64,000 nt of DNA from JALEFZ01 sp039817415 (GTDB lineage: Bacteria; Bacteroidota; Bacteroidia; J057). The position numbers and the translations under genes are program-made. Location of the stretch: contig JBCBVV010000021.1 of NCBI GenBank assembly GCA_039817415.1, positions 1 to 64,000 of the forward strand. Direction: 5' to 3'. The notes under the pieces are model-generated. The model made no database searches. It saw only the letters and a program-made list of their open reading frames with translations, and was not told the DNA's origin. This document shows positions 8,022 through 15,929 of the stretch, piece by piece. The first letter of the stretch is position 1. Each line of letters opens with the position of its first letter.

Positions 8022-10613
8022 TTATTTAGATAGGATTATTCTTTGGACCTTGATGCCTTGGGTCGTATTCACTTTCAGCAAATACACACCGTTGGGCTGT
8101 CCACTCATGTCAATTTGGTTGTTAGTCGATCTTCTCACTTCATTTCCAAGCATATCGAAGACCTGTGCGCTCTTCAACTGCCCCTCCAATACCTTTAGGT
8201 TGAAGATACCAGTAGCTGGGTTAGGATATACCTCAAGCCCATATGCTTCCAAACCACTTACAGATTGAGGCTCCGCGATGGTGTTGGTAACCGTATTGGT
8301 GATAATAGGAGCGTTGTAGTCGAAGTAAATGGCAGCTGTATTGCTGAAGCTTTCCAATGGACTCAACGTACCGTTGTGTTTCACAATAAAGGTGAAGAAT
8401 CCTTGGCTTCCGTCAGGATCTGAAGCTGAGTCTGGAAGGTTGATGTTTTCAAACGTTACTTCCAGGATGTTGTTTTCAAGCGTCATTTTGTAAGCATGAC
8501 TAGCTGACACAGGCTTGATACTAGCTGCTAAGAGATTAGAATGGATCGTATCTCTTAATACCACAAACTCTGCTGGAAAATTACCTGTATTTTGGAAGCG
8601 GATGGTATACTTCATGATATCCTCTTCTGGCTCAATGTAGCCTTCAGGACCTTCACCAGCTGGACTTACTTGCTTGTCATTAGGATCATAAGAACCTACA
8701 ACTATGGTTGAATACTGGTCAATGTTGTTGGCTGGAAGAATGTCATTGGTAACAGGCCCTACCTCACCATAGATATCGATCGTTGTACCAATCTGTACCG
8801 TAGGAGCAATAGAACCTACAACAGTATAGTTTTCGGCTCTTCCGGGCAGTAAGTTGGAGAATGACCAGATAGCTGAACGTGTTACAGGGTCATAGTTTAC
8901 CGCTTGTGGAGTAGAGCTTTGATAGGTAACCAAAGGATCATGCGTAAAGCTCACAAGGCCGCTCATCGGAATAGAACCAAAGTTTCTAGCATAGATGTAG
9001 TAAAAGTGGTTAAATCCTGGGCGAATGGGACCATTCGTAACAAAGACAGACAAATCAATCACAGTACTGTCAGCGGTAAGGGCAAAGTCCAATCCACCTA
9101 CACTGTTGTTGACGATTGTAGCTGTGTGGCTCCCAGATGCAGGACAAGATGGGCTTGAATAAGGGAAGGAAAAGGTTGACAAGGAAACATCATACGTTCC
9201 AGATGGCACATCAAATTCGTAGTTCCCAGCCGAGTCAATGTTGGTGAATGCTTGATTGTTGTTCAGTTTCACCCATCCTCCATCAACATAGAAGTCATTT
9301 CCATCGAGGACACAGTTCCCATTAAAGTCCCAGAATACACGTCCACTGATGGTATACGTACAGCTATCAGCTACTTGTACAAAAGCTACTTCTCTATCCG
9401 CACAGCCTGTGGCATCGGTAACGACAACTGAATATCCACCAACAGACAAACTGTCGATTGAGCTGGTCGTTTCTCCGTTGGACCAAAGATAAGTGTAAGG
9501 AGCTTGTCCGCCACTCACAATAACTTCAAGTGAACCTCCATCGCCAGAGCAATCTGCAAAGGTCGAATCGAAATATACTTCCAGTCGATTAGACTCAAGA
9601 ACAATGACCTCATCGAACGTACAAGAGTTATCGGATATGGAAACAATGTAAGTTCCCGCAGTTAGGTTTGTTCTGTCTTCTGTGGTAGAACCATCATTCC
9701 AAAGGAAACTGACAGGTCCATCACTTCCTGTTATGGTGATGTCGATAGCACCAGTACTGTCATTTTCACATTCTACAGAATCGGTAACAAGGGAATATTG
9801 AAGTTGGCCTACTTCATTCACAGTAAAGGTATCGGTTACAGAGCACTGGCCGAAGAAGCTATTTCCGTAGTAGTAGGTTACTGAATAATCACCAGCTGCT
9901 AGGCCAGAGATGGTTGAAGAAGAGTCTCCCGTAGACCATTGCAAATAGCCAAATAACTGAGGGTTTCCATTTGAAGGACTTACATCAATGACCCCATTGT
10001 TTTGTCCACAAGTGGCATCCGTAATCACCTCGTTGAATACAGGAGCTGCAAAGATGTCTACTGTTTGAGTAAGGGAATCCTTACATAGAGGATCTTCAAA
10101 AACAACAGCCTTAATCGTGTACGTACCCGTTTGGGTCATATCAAAATTTGGGTTCACATCATTCGAAGTGGATACAGCACCGTTGGGAGCCGTTAGTGTC
10201 CATTCATAATTGACGATTCCTGTGGTTGTATCAAGTCTTGCAAACCAAGTATAAAAATCTGGTCCACAGTTAAGTTGAGTAGTTTCCAACTGAAATACAT
10301 TGGGACCACCGACGGCGATCCAAGGCCACATGTTCCCAGTAACTGTTCCCCCTCCCATCAAGCCAATGGTAACAGAAACAGGATAGGTTCCATCTACATT
10401 AAAGGTAGTAGTCGGGTTAGGAACTGTACTCGTCGTTCCGTTTCCAAAGTTCCATAGATAGGAAACAGGTGTTCCAGTAGAAAGAGTGGCGGAAAAGGTC
10501 GTTGTAAAAGGTGCGCAGCCTGCAGAGTCGGTTGCGGAAATGGTTACATTCTGTGCTTGGGACATTCCCAGACAAAATATAACTGCCGTGAGGGCTAGTA
10601 GAATTCGTTTCAT
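8022..10613 (-). CDS. Large T9SS surface protein with PKD and SprB-like repeats
   Basis: About 863 residues from the ATG at 10613, which places the signal peptide (RILLALTAVIFCLGMSQAQ) first; an ATG at 10658 is less likely. Domains in order: a PKD-like domain (about 20-95, YLWNFGNGTTST), SprB-like repeats (SYLWSNGETTSSI type, each with paired Cys), a CNA-B/SdrD-like module with an Asn/Asp-rich loop near residue 435, a DUF11-like region, the T9SS-associated module with GSYDPNDKQV and YTIRFQNTGNFPAEF, and a type A sorting domain (VYPNPATG to VQRIILSK). It is predicted to be exported through T9SS and attached to the cell surface, likely for adhesion. Own terminator downstream. Confidence 0.92.
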   Translation of the reverse strand: MKRILLALTAVIFCLGMSQAQNVTISATDSAGCAPFTTTFSATLSTGTPVSYLWNFGNGTTSTVPNPTTTFNVDGTYPVSVTIGLMGGGTVTGNMWPWIAVGGPNVFQLETTQLNCGPDFYTWFARLDTTTGIVNYEWTLTAPNGAVSTSNDVNPNFDMTQTGTYTIKAVVFEDPLCKDSLTQTVDIFAAPVFNEVITDATCGQNNGVIDVSPSNGNPQLFGYLQWSTGDSSSTISGLAAGDYSVTYYYGNSFFGQCSVTDTFTVNEVGQLQYSLVTDSVECENDSTGAIDITITGSDGPVSFLWNDGSTTEDRTNLTAGTYIVSISDNSCTFDEVIVLESNRLEVYFDSTFADCSGDGGSLEVIVSGGQAPYTYLWSNGETTSSIDSLSVGGYSVVVTDATGCADREVAFVQVADSCTYTISGRVFWDFNGNCVLDGNDFYVDGGWVKLNNNQAFTNIDSAGNYEFDVPSGTYDVSLSTFSFPYSSPSCPASGSHTATIVNNSVGGLDFALTADSTVIDLSVFVTNGPIRPGFNHFYYIYARNFGSIPMSGLVSFTHDPLVTYQSSTPQAVNYDPVTRSAIWSFSNLLPGRAENYTVVGSIAPTVQIGTTIDIYGEVGPVTNDILPANNIDQYSTIVVGSYDPNDKQVSPAGEGPEGYIEPEEDIMKYTIRFQNTGNFPAEFVVLRDTIHSNLLAASIKPVSASHAYKMTLENNILEVTFENINLPDSASDPDGSQGFFTFIVKHNGTLSPLESFSNTAAIYFDYNAPIITNTVTNTIAEPQSVSGLEAYGLEVYPNPATGIFNLKVLEGQLKSAQVFDMLGNEVRRSTNNQIDMSGQPNGVYLLKVNTTQGIKVQRIILSK

Positions 10614-10750
10614 GATGATTTTTTGTTGGTTGAAAAGGAGGAATGCTGCGCAAGTCATTCTTTGTGTATGAGGACACGAAGGACATGGGCTTAAAGGTTG
10701 GGTTGAGTGATACTTTTTTTAAAATATCCTAAAATCATTGCTAAAATACC

Positions 10751-12061
10751 CTATTTATCAAGCTGTTTCCGATTTTTTATGCCAAGCTGACGAAGTTTCT
10801 CTGCTCGGGAAGCCAGACTACCTTGCCCATCTTTGAGTTTCAAAAATGCATCTCTGTAATGCTTTCCAGCCTTGTCAATACTATTCCCTACCCTTTCCAT
10901 TTCCTCCACGAAACCAACAAATTTGTCATAAAGGGCTCCTCCCTGACGAGCAATCTCCTGCGCATGTGCATTTTGCTGCTCTAATTTCCACAGAGAAGCG
11001 ACCGTTCGGAGGGTGGCTGAAAGGGTCGTAGGTCCAACCAAGATGATTTTTCTATCCCAAGCCAGGGAAAAGAGATCGGATTTTGCCTGTAGAGCTAAGT
11101 TAAAGGCGGGTTCCACAGGCATAAATAACAATACAAATTCAGGACTGCTTAGGCCCTCTATATCTTCATAGGCCTTCTCACTCAATTGTTTTACATGCGT
11201 CAATACAGCCTCCACATGTTGTTTGAGTAGCTTTTCTTTCACCTGACTGCCTTCGGAATGAACAAACTTCTCGTAGGCTACCAGCGATACTTTGGAGTCT
11301 ATGATCAAGTGCTTGTTGTCCGGTAGGCAAACAATGACATCTGGTTGAAGGCGTCTCCCGTCAGGCCCTTTTAGGTCCATGTCTTTTCCTTGTACTACAA
11401 ACTCGTGGCCTTCTCTTAGTCCACTTCCTTCCAGTATCCGGACCAAGATCATTTCTCCCCAGTTCCCTTGGAATTTTTTGTCTCCTTTGAGCGCTCGGGT
11501 TAGGTTACGAGCCTCTTCACTCATTTGGAGGTTGAGGCTAACAAGTTTTTCTATTTCTTTTTGAAGGGTAAATCGTTCCCTTGCTTCTTGCTGATAGGTA
11601 TTTTCAACTCTTTTCTCGAATGCTTCAATTCGATCTTTCAAGGGCTGGAGAAGATGATGCAGTTGAAATTGGTTGTCGGTAGCCAGTTTTTGGCTATTCT
11701 TTTCCATGATACCTCTGGCGAGGTTTTCGAATTCTAAACGGAATTGCTGCTGGAGTTGACCAAGATCCCCTTGCCTAACTTCCATTTGGGTACTGAGTTG
11801 GCTGTAGGATTCCTTCATCCTGCTAAGCTCACTCGTCAGGTCTAATATCTGGGATTGAAAATCAATTTGCTCTGACTTTGCTATCCTAATTTGCTCGTCC
11901 TGCTTGGCAAGTTGCTGTTGAAGGCTTTCCTTTTCAGTTTCAGCCTTGGTCCTGGACAAATCTGTTTTGGCAACCACTTTCTGAAAAAACAGATAGCTTA
12001 TCAAGCTCCCAATCACCAAGCCTATCACTGCACATAAAACGCCTATCAACCAGATTTCCAT
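10751..12061 (-). CDS. rmuC: DNA recombination protein RmuC
   Basis: About 436 residues from the ATG at 12061 (alternative 12073). One N-terminal membrane helix (WLIGVLCAVIGLVIGSLISYLFF), a long coiled coil (about 30-170), then the RmuC nuclease-like domain with NWGEMILVRILEGSGL, PDVIVCLPDNKHLIIDSKVSL and EFVLLFMPVEPAF. RmuC proteins limit DNA inversions and carry a restriction-endonuclease-like fold; the family is membrane-anchored. The gene is separated from its upstream neighbour by a 15-bp palindrome. I see no clear terminator after the stop. Confidence 0.94.
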   Translation of the reverse strand: MEIWLIGVLCAVIGLVIGSLISYLFFQKVVAKTDLSRTKAETEKESLQQQLAKQDEQIRIAKSEQIDFQSQILDLTSELSRMKESYSQLSTQMEVRQGDLGQLQQQFRLEFENLARGIMEKNSQKLATDNQFQLHHLLQPLKDRIEAFEKRVENTYQQEARERFTLQKEIEKLVSLNLQMSEEARNLTRALKGDKKFQGNWGEMILVRILEGSGLREGHEFVVQGKDMDLKGPDGRRLQPDVIVCLPDNKHLIIDSKVSLVAYEKFVHSEGSQVKEKLLKQHVEAVLTHVKQLSEKAYEDIEGLSSPEFVLLFMPVEPAFNLALQAKSDLFSLAWDRKIILVGPTTLSATLRTVASLWKLEQQNAHAQEIARQGGALYDKFVGFVEEMERVGNSIDKAGKHYRDAFLKLKDGQGSLASRAEKLRQLGIKNRKQLDK

Positions 12062-12090
12062 AGTTTTTTCCAAAGAGGGGAAAACGACAA

Positions 12091-12132
12091 ATTGGCTTTT
12101 TACCTGAATGATATCTGAGGTAAAAAGCCAAT
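12091..12132. repeat. Perfect 15-bp inverted repeat between two minus-strand genes
   Basis: Arms 12091-12105 and 12118-12132 are exact reverse complements with a 12-nt loop. On the minus strand the hairpin is followed by a loose T-rich stretch (ATTTGTCGTTTT type) rather than a clean U-tract. It could be a weak terminator for the gene ending at 12240, or a protein or RNA regulatory site in front of rmuC. Confidence 0.6.
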
Positions 12133-12239
12133 CCGACGAAAATCATATATAATGGGATTTTCCTCTCAGGTGACTCAAATTAGTATTTTCGATCGAAATA
12201 TCTAATTTTTATAGCAACTACGATCCTTTTTAGTATCCA

Positions 12240-12638
12240 TTAAGAGCTAGCTTCTTCTTCTTGCTCTGCCTCAATGGCTTCTACATCATAAGGCACAAAG
12301 ACAAATTGCTGGACTTCTGGTGTTATGATAAAGATACAGGCGCGTTCCAAGGGATCGTCATAGGCTTTTTGGAAATCTTTTACCTTTTCTTTGGTGATTA
12401 TTTCGCGCTTGAGAAATTCCTCCAATAAGGATGCATAAAAGAACCAGTTCAGAGAAACCTCATCACGGTCAAATACCTGCCGGCCGAAGTTGATGATTTC
12501 CTGCGCGACGACGAAAATAGGATATTCGGATATACCTTCTTCAATAACTGAATGGGCGATGGTTTTCAGATCTGCTCCTACATGGGCCATGTCATTTCTG
12601 ACAGACTCCAAGACAAGCGGATTGATTTCTTCGTTCAT
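12240..12638 (-). CDS. Conserved hypothetical protein
   Basis: About 132 residues from the ATG at 12638 (an in-frame ATG at 12668 adds ten residues). It is soluble, with no signal peptide or membrane segment, mostly helical, and has an acidic Glu-rich C-terminus. Motifs such as NEEINPLVLESVRND and DPLERACIFIITPEVQQF look like a conserved small Bacteroidota protein, but I cannot name the family or function. It follows the CarboxypepD_reg-like gene closely (41 bp, or 11 bp from the upstream ATG), so the two are likely co-transcribed. Confidence 0.7.
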   Translation of the reverse strand: MNEEINPLVLESVRNDMAHVGADLKTIAHSVIEEGISEYPIFVVAQEIINFGRQVFDRDEVSLNWFFYASLLEEFLKREIITKEKVKDFQKAYDDPLERACIFIITPEVQQFVFVPYDVEAIEAEQEEEASS

Positions 12639-12679
12639 AAACAAATAGAATTGAGTGCTTGAATGCACTTAAACGTAGC

Positions 12680-13348
12680 TTATTCCCAATAGTTCAGGTC
12701 TTTGTTCCTTCGCTTCTTTGCCTTATCCACGATATACCTGAGCATTTGAACCGCAGCCAGTGGATCAAGACTTGCAGTAGGTAGTAAGGTCTTGTTTTGA
12801 TAATAATTGTAGTAACGCTGTCTAGCAACCATCAAACGTTCATTCCCATCAATGGGGAGAGAGGCCATAATGGAATGTAGAATCCCAGCATCTAAGTTTT
12901 CCCTCGCCCTAGAGGCCAATGAATTCGGGTCGGCGTCCATGTTAAGGACTGCCGTACGAATCTCTTCAGGCGTATCATATGGGAAGATCACCACAGGATC
13001 TAGGTAGAATGTATCCCTGTAGAGATAATTGACTACATAGATATATTGGGTTTTACTCCCTTTGTAATTATCGAGGTAATCTTTGATGATCAATTTGCTG
13101 TCCCGGTAGCCAATGTGCCCAAAGTAAAGGGTGTCATTTACATTTACGGGAAGGGAGTAATATCCTTCTTCAGAAGTAAGTGCTCCATTTCGAGTATGAT
13201 TGATCGTAACCCTGACATAGGGAATGGGTTTCATGCTATCGGCATCAACCACGATGCCCGAAAACTGATAGATTTCATCCTCTTCTTGAGCAAAAGAGGG
13301 AATGGCTGTTATCAGGATCAGCCCCAATAGGAGCAAAGAATACTTCAT
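12680..13348 (-). CDS. Secreted protein with carboxypeptidase regulatory-like domain
   Basis: About 222 residues from the ATG at 13348 (13357 is also in frame). The signal peptide is KYSLLLLGLILITAIPSFAQ. Residues about 28-105 fit a CarboxypepD_reg-like beta-sandwich: FSGIVVDADSMKPIPYVRVTI, TSEEGYYSLPV and DTLYFGHIGYRDS. The C-terminal half is helical and basic (KKRRNKD near the end) and has no assignable domain. Such domains occur at the N-termini of TonB-dependent receptors; here there is no barrel, so it is a free periplasmic or outer-membrane protein. It is divergent from the GSCFA gene. Confidence 0.82.
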   Translation of the reverse strand: MKYSLLLLGLILITAIPSFAQEEDEIYQFSGIVVDADSMKPIPYVRVTINHTRNGALTSEEGYYSLPVNVNDTLYFGHIGYRDSKLIIKDYLDNYKGSKTQYIYVVNYLYRDTFYLDPVVIFPYDTPEEIRTAVLNMDADPNSLASRARENLDAGILHSIMASLPIDGNERLMVARQRYYNYYQNKTLLPTASLDPLAAVQMLRYIVDKAKKRRNKDLNYWE

Positions 13349-13571
13349 ACAGATCAATATAATAAAACAAACACTCTCTGAAAATGACTTACGCCAACGC
13401 GAGCTATGGGTTTTCTAATCCTTGGGAAGTTAGGCGCTTTTTTCAGAAAACCGCTGTAGATCAAAGTTGTTCGACGGCTTTCCTACACAAAATACCTTGT
13501 GAGTTCTTAATTTAGATGTAATCAAAGGTCCTGTAAGTTGCATTACCTTTCTCTTTTCCTAAAAATAGTTC

Positions 13572-14579
13572 ATGAAGCGCTACACAAATGTTCAAATCCC
13601 GACTTCAGAGCACTCTTTTGGCTATGATCATGCTCTCCTCACGATGGGTTCATGTTTTGCAGAAAGTATGGGAAAGAGGCTTGAAAACCGAAAATTTAAG
13701 GTTCTAAACAACCCATTAGGAATTGCTTATAATCCACTTTCCCTTTTTCGCTTGTTGGAAATCATCATAGGAAACCACAAACCTACGATTTTACAACATG
13801 AACAACTCGGCTATTATTTCAGCTTTGATTTACATAGCCAGTGGATCATGCAACGTGAAGAAACATTTGAAAAAGGGCTTCAACAAAGACGGGAGTCTAC
13901 CTTGAGACACCTTCGGGAATGTAGCCATCTCATCCTTACCTTCGGAACGGCTCATGTGTACCAATTAGCATCAGACCAACAACTGGTGAACAATTGCCAC
14001 AAATATCCGGGCCATCGTTTTCATCGTGAGATGTTAAAACCAGAAGCCATTGTAGAAGGCTTTCAACAAATCAGGTCCCAGCTCTTGGCTATTAATCCCA
14101 ATCTAACCATCATTCTCACCCTTAGCCCAATCAGACACATTAGAGACGGCCTAAGCACCAATAGTTTGAGTAAAAGTATCTTGAGATATGCGATTGAGAG
14201 CTGTAGTCAGGAGGAGAATGTGATTTATTTTCCTTCCTACGAGATCATGCTGGATGAATTACGCGATTATCGCTATTACGAGAAGGACCTCATTCACCCT
14301 AATGAACAAGGCGAATCATATATTTGGGAGAGATTCAAGGATACTTTTCTTGAAGAAGGCAGCAACAAATTGATGGAGGAATGGGAAAAATTAAAGCGGG
14401 AATTTGATCACAAACCCCTACATAATTGGAGTCCTTCCTACTACACTTTCATGGAAAAGCTTATAGAGAAGCTCGAAAAGCTCCAAAAAAAAGGAATAAA
14501 TTTAGAGGAAGAAATAGGGGCTGTAAGGCTCAGAATGAAGATTTGGGAGAAAAATTACGGTTCAAGGCAAAAAAAATAG
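13572..14579 (+). CDS. GSCFA domain protein (SGNH-like)
   Basis: A 335-residue GSCFA-family protein. The family name motif is present as MGSCFAES (about residues 25-32), followed by NPLGIAYNPLSL, LILTFGTAHVY and ILTLSPIRHIRDG; the C-terminal DLIHPNEQG supplies the Asp-His pair expected of an SGNH-type hydrolase. GSCFA proteins are common in Bacteroidota and related to GDSL esterases, but their substrates are not established. No signal peptide, so cytosolic. The last 60 residues form a charged helix. The 214-bp divergent region upstream must hold promoters for both directions. Confidence 0.9.
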   Translation: MKRYTNVQIPTSEHSFGYDHALLTMGSCFAESMGKRLENRKFKVLNNPLGIAYNPLSLFRLLEIIIGNHKPTILQHEQLGYYFSFDLHSQWIMQREETFEKGLQQRRESTLRHLRECSHLILTFGTAHVYQLASDQQLVNNCHKYPGHRFHREMLKPEAIVEGFQQIRSQLLAINPNLTIILTLSPIRHIRDGLSTNSLSKSILRYAIESCSQEENVIYFPSYEIMLDELRDYRYYEKDLIHPNEQGESYIWERFKDTFLEEGSNKLMEEWEKLKREFDHKPLHNWSPSYYTFMEKLIEKLEKLQKKGINLEEEIGAVRLRMKIWEKNYGSRQKK

Positions 14580-14580
14580 G

Positions 14581-14691
14581 ATGCCTTGGCATCCATTTGT
14601 CAAAAGCTGGCGTTATCCAGACAGTGAACCAAACTACTACATAGGGGATCAGGCATTACTGCTGGATCCTCTTTTTTTTGTCACAGCATGA
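14581..14691 (+). CDS. Possible 36-residue ORF coupled to VanZ
   Basis: ATG at 14581, just after the GSCFA stop; 36 codons ending at TGA 14689-14691, which overlaps the VanZ ATG (14688) as ATGA. The peptide begins MPWHPFVKSW and contains two WxxxF/Y-type aromatic clusters and a hydrophobic C-terminus. The ATGA overlap is a typical translational-coupling arrangement and supports a real gene. Against it: the start lies inside a 7-bp inverted repeat, and the 3' half can also be read as a terminator hairpin with eight T residues. Speculative. Confidence 0.35.
   Translation: MPWHPFVKSWRYPDSEPNYYIGDQALLLDPLFFVTA
14646..14679 (+). terminator. Possible terminator after the GSCFA gene
   Basis: Arms 14646-14655 and 14660-14669 pair over 5+3 bp around a 2x2 internal loop, with a TTAC loop and then eight T residues (14672-14679). 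It ends only 8 bp before the VanZ start and lies inside the 36-codon ORF, so either reading may be right. Confidence 0.45.
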
Positions 14692-15089
14692 TCAAAAGGC
14701 TCACCATCCTCTACATCCTCTTGTTGCTTCTGATTTTAGTTCTCGTTGATACTGGCAACCACAAGCAAATCTATTGGTTAGTCAAGAAAATCCCCTTTGG
14801 CGATAAAATCGGACATTTTCTCTTGATGGGAACCCTGTCCTTCTTCGTCAACATGGCCCTTAACCTTCGTTCCTTTCACCTATGGGGAAGGGACATTCTG
14901 TTAGGGACAAGCCTCCTCTTCCTCATTTTTACGCTGGAAGAACTTAGCCAGGGATTTTTACCTCATAGAACCTTATCTGTTCAAGACTGGATAGCCAACA
15001 CACTCGGCATTGTGCTGGCGGGCATGTTGGCTAAACGTCTTTATCCAAGATTTACTCGTTCAAGTTCCAGTTATACGCCCGATAACTAA
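14688..15089 (+). CDS. VanZ-family membrane protein
   Basis: A 133-residue VanZ-like protein with four membrane helices: LTILYILLLLLILVLV at the N-terminus, a helix starting GHFLLMGTLSFFVNMAL, one around ILLGTSLLFLIFTLEE and a last one at NTLGIVLAGMLA. The family motifs are present: GDKIGHFLLMG after the first loop, and EELSQGFLPHRTLSVQDWIANTLG. In Bacteroidota this small family is widespread and its role outside VanZ teicoplanin resistance is unknown. Its 3' end overlaps the convergent DUF547 gene by 38 bp. Confidence 0.88.
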   Translation: MIKRLTILYILLLLLILVLVDTGNHKQIYWLVKKIPFGDKIGHFLLMGTLSFFVNMALNLRSFHLWGRDILLGTSLLFLIFTLEELSQGFLPHRTLSVQDWIANTLGIVLAGMLAKRLYPRFTRSSSSYTPDN

Positions 15090-15807
15090 CGGCTGCCTGA
15101 TCTGAAATCTCTTTGGTACTATACTTTTTCAAAAAGGCTACTACCCCACCATTAGATGTAAAATCGTCCTTATACCAATCGAAGATTTTTGAAATCTGAA
15201 CAGCGTCTTTGGATAGGGAATTTGCTACCATATTGTTGACAAAGGCACGGCTTTGCTTTTCAAGCTGGCTATTTAGCTTGGAAGCTGTAAAGGCTTCGTT
15301 TAACAGCTTAGGGCAAGATTTAGCTGCACAGTTTACAGCAAAGTGAATCCTAGCATCTTTGTAGGTAGGTCTGATGATCTGGTTTTCGATTTGATTCAGG
15401 CTATATGAAGCGCCTGCTAACTTGATAAATTTTGTATCCCAGGGCTTATCCAACTTAGTAATACTGCCAAGCGGATAATTCTCCAAAATAAGCTTTACCG
15501 TAAAAGCGTTATAAGCATTGATCCAATAAGCCATGGATGCGTTTCGTCCCCAAGAAGATTGAGGGGTAGCTTTGGCTAACAAAGCGATGTACTGGTCTAG
15601 TTTAGCTTCCTCGTTTTTCAGGCCTTTATAATTGACCTTACCCGAAGAAGTAACATATTTTTTCAAAAGGCCATCCCATATTTGATGAGAAGGTGCAGCA
15701 GAAGGGCTATCCGCAACGTTTTCATAACCCATTAGGTCGTTATAAGGAAGAAAGGCTCCTGCGATAAGAATTAAAGTAGACAGGAGGAATATTTTTGAAA
15801 ACTTCAT
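15052..15807 (-). CDS. DUF547 domain secreted protein
   Basis: A 251-residue protein with a signal peptide (KIFLLSTLILIAGAFLPY) and a DUF547 domain: AYWINAYNAFTVKLIL, ENYPLGSI, SLNQIENQIIRP, ARIHFAVNCAAKSCPKL and the terminal ISKIFDWYKDDF. The Asn-Ala-Tyr-Asn and Cys-Ala-Ala-Lys-Ser-Cys-Pro elements are the hallmarks of the family; a transglutaminase/Cys-protease-like fold has been suggested for it, but activity is not proven. The last 38 bp overlap the VanZ gene on the opposite strand. It is divergent from the SprB-repeat gene at 15930. Confidence 0.92.
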   Translation of the reverse strand: MKFSKIFLLSTLILIAGAFLPYNDLMGYENVADSPSAAPSHQIWDGLLKKYVTSSGKVNYKGLKNEEAKLDQYIALLAKATPQSSWGRNASMAYWINAYNAFTVKLILENYPLGSITKLDKPWDTKFIKLAGASYSLNQIENQIIRPTYKDARIHFAVNCAAKSCPKLLNEAFTASKLNSQLEKQSRAFVNNMVANSLSKDAVQISKIFDWYKDDFTSNGGVVAFLKKYSTKEISDQAAVSYRAYNWNLNE

Positions 15808-15929
15808 GTTGATTCGAAATTATTGTCATTATTTGATACCCAAAAAATAGGGCTTCCATCACAGAAGTTGTCTGGGAATTGACAAGATCCCCATTTTTGG
15901 TTACCTAATTCATTTTACATCAAACCTCA

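Noticed and set aside
13409..13452. Inverted repeat GGTTTTCT/AGAAAACC in the GSCFA upstream region
   Set aside because: Only 8 bp with a 28-nt loop in AT-rich DNA; too weak to call an operator or terminator.
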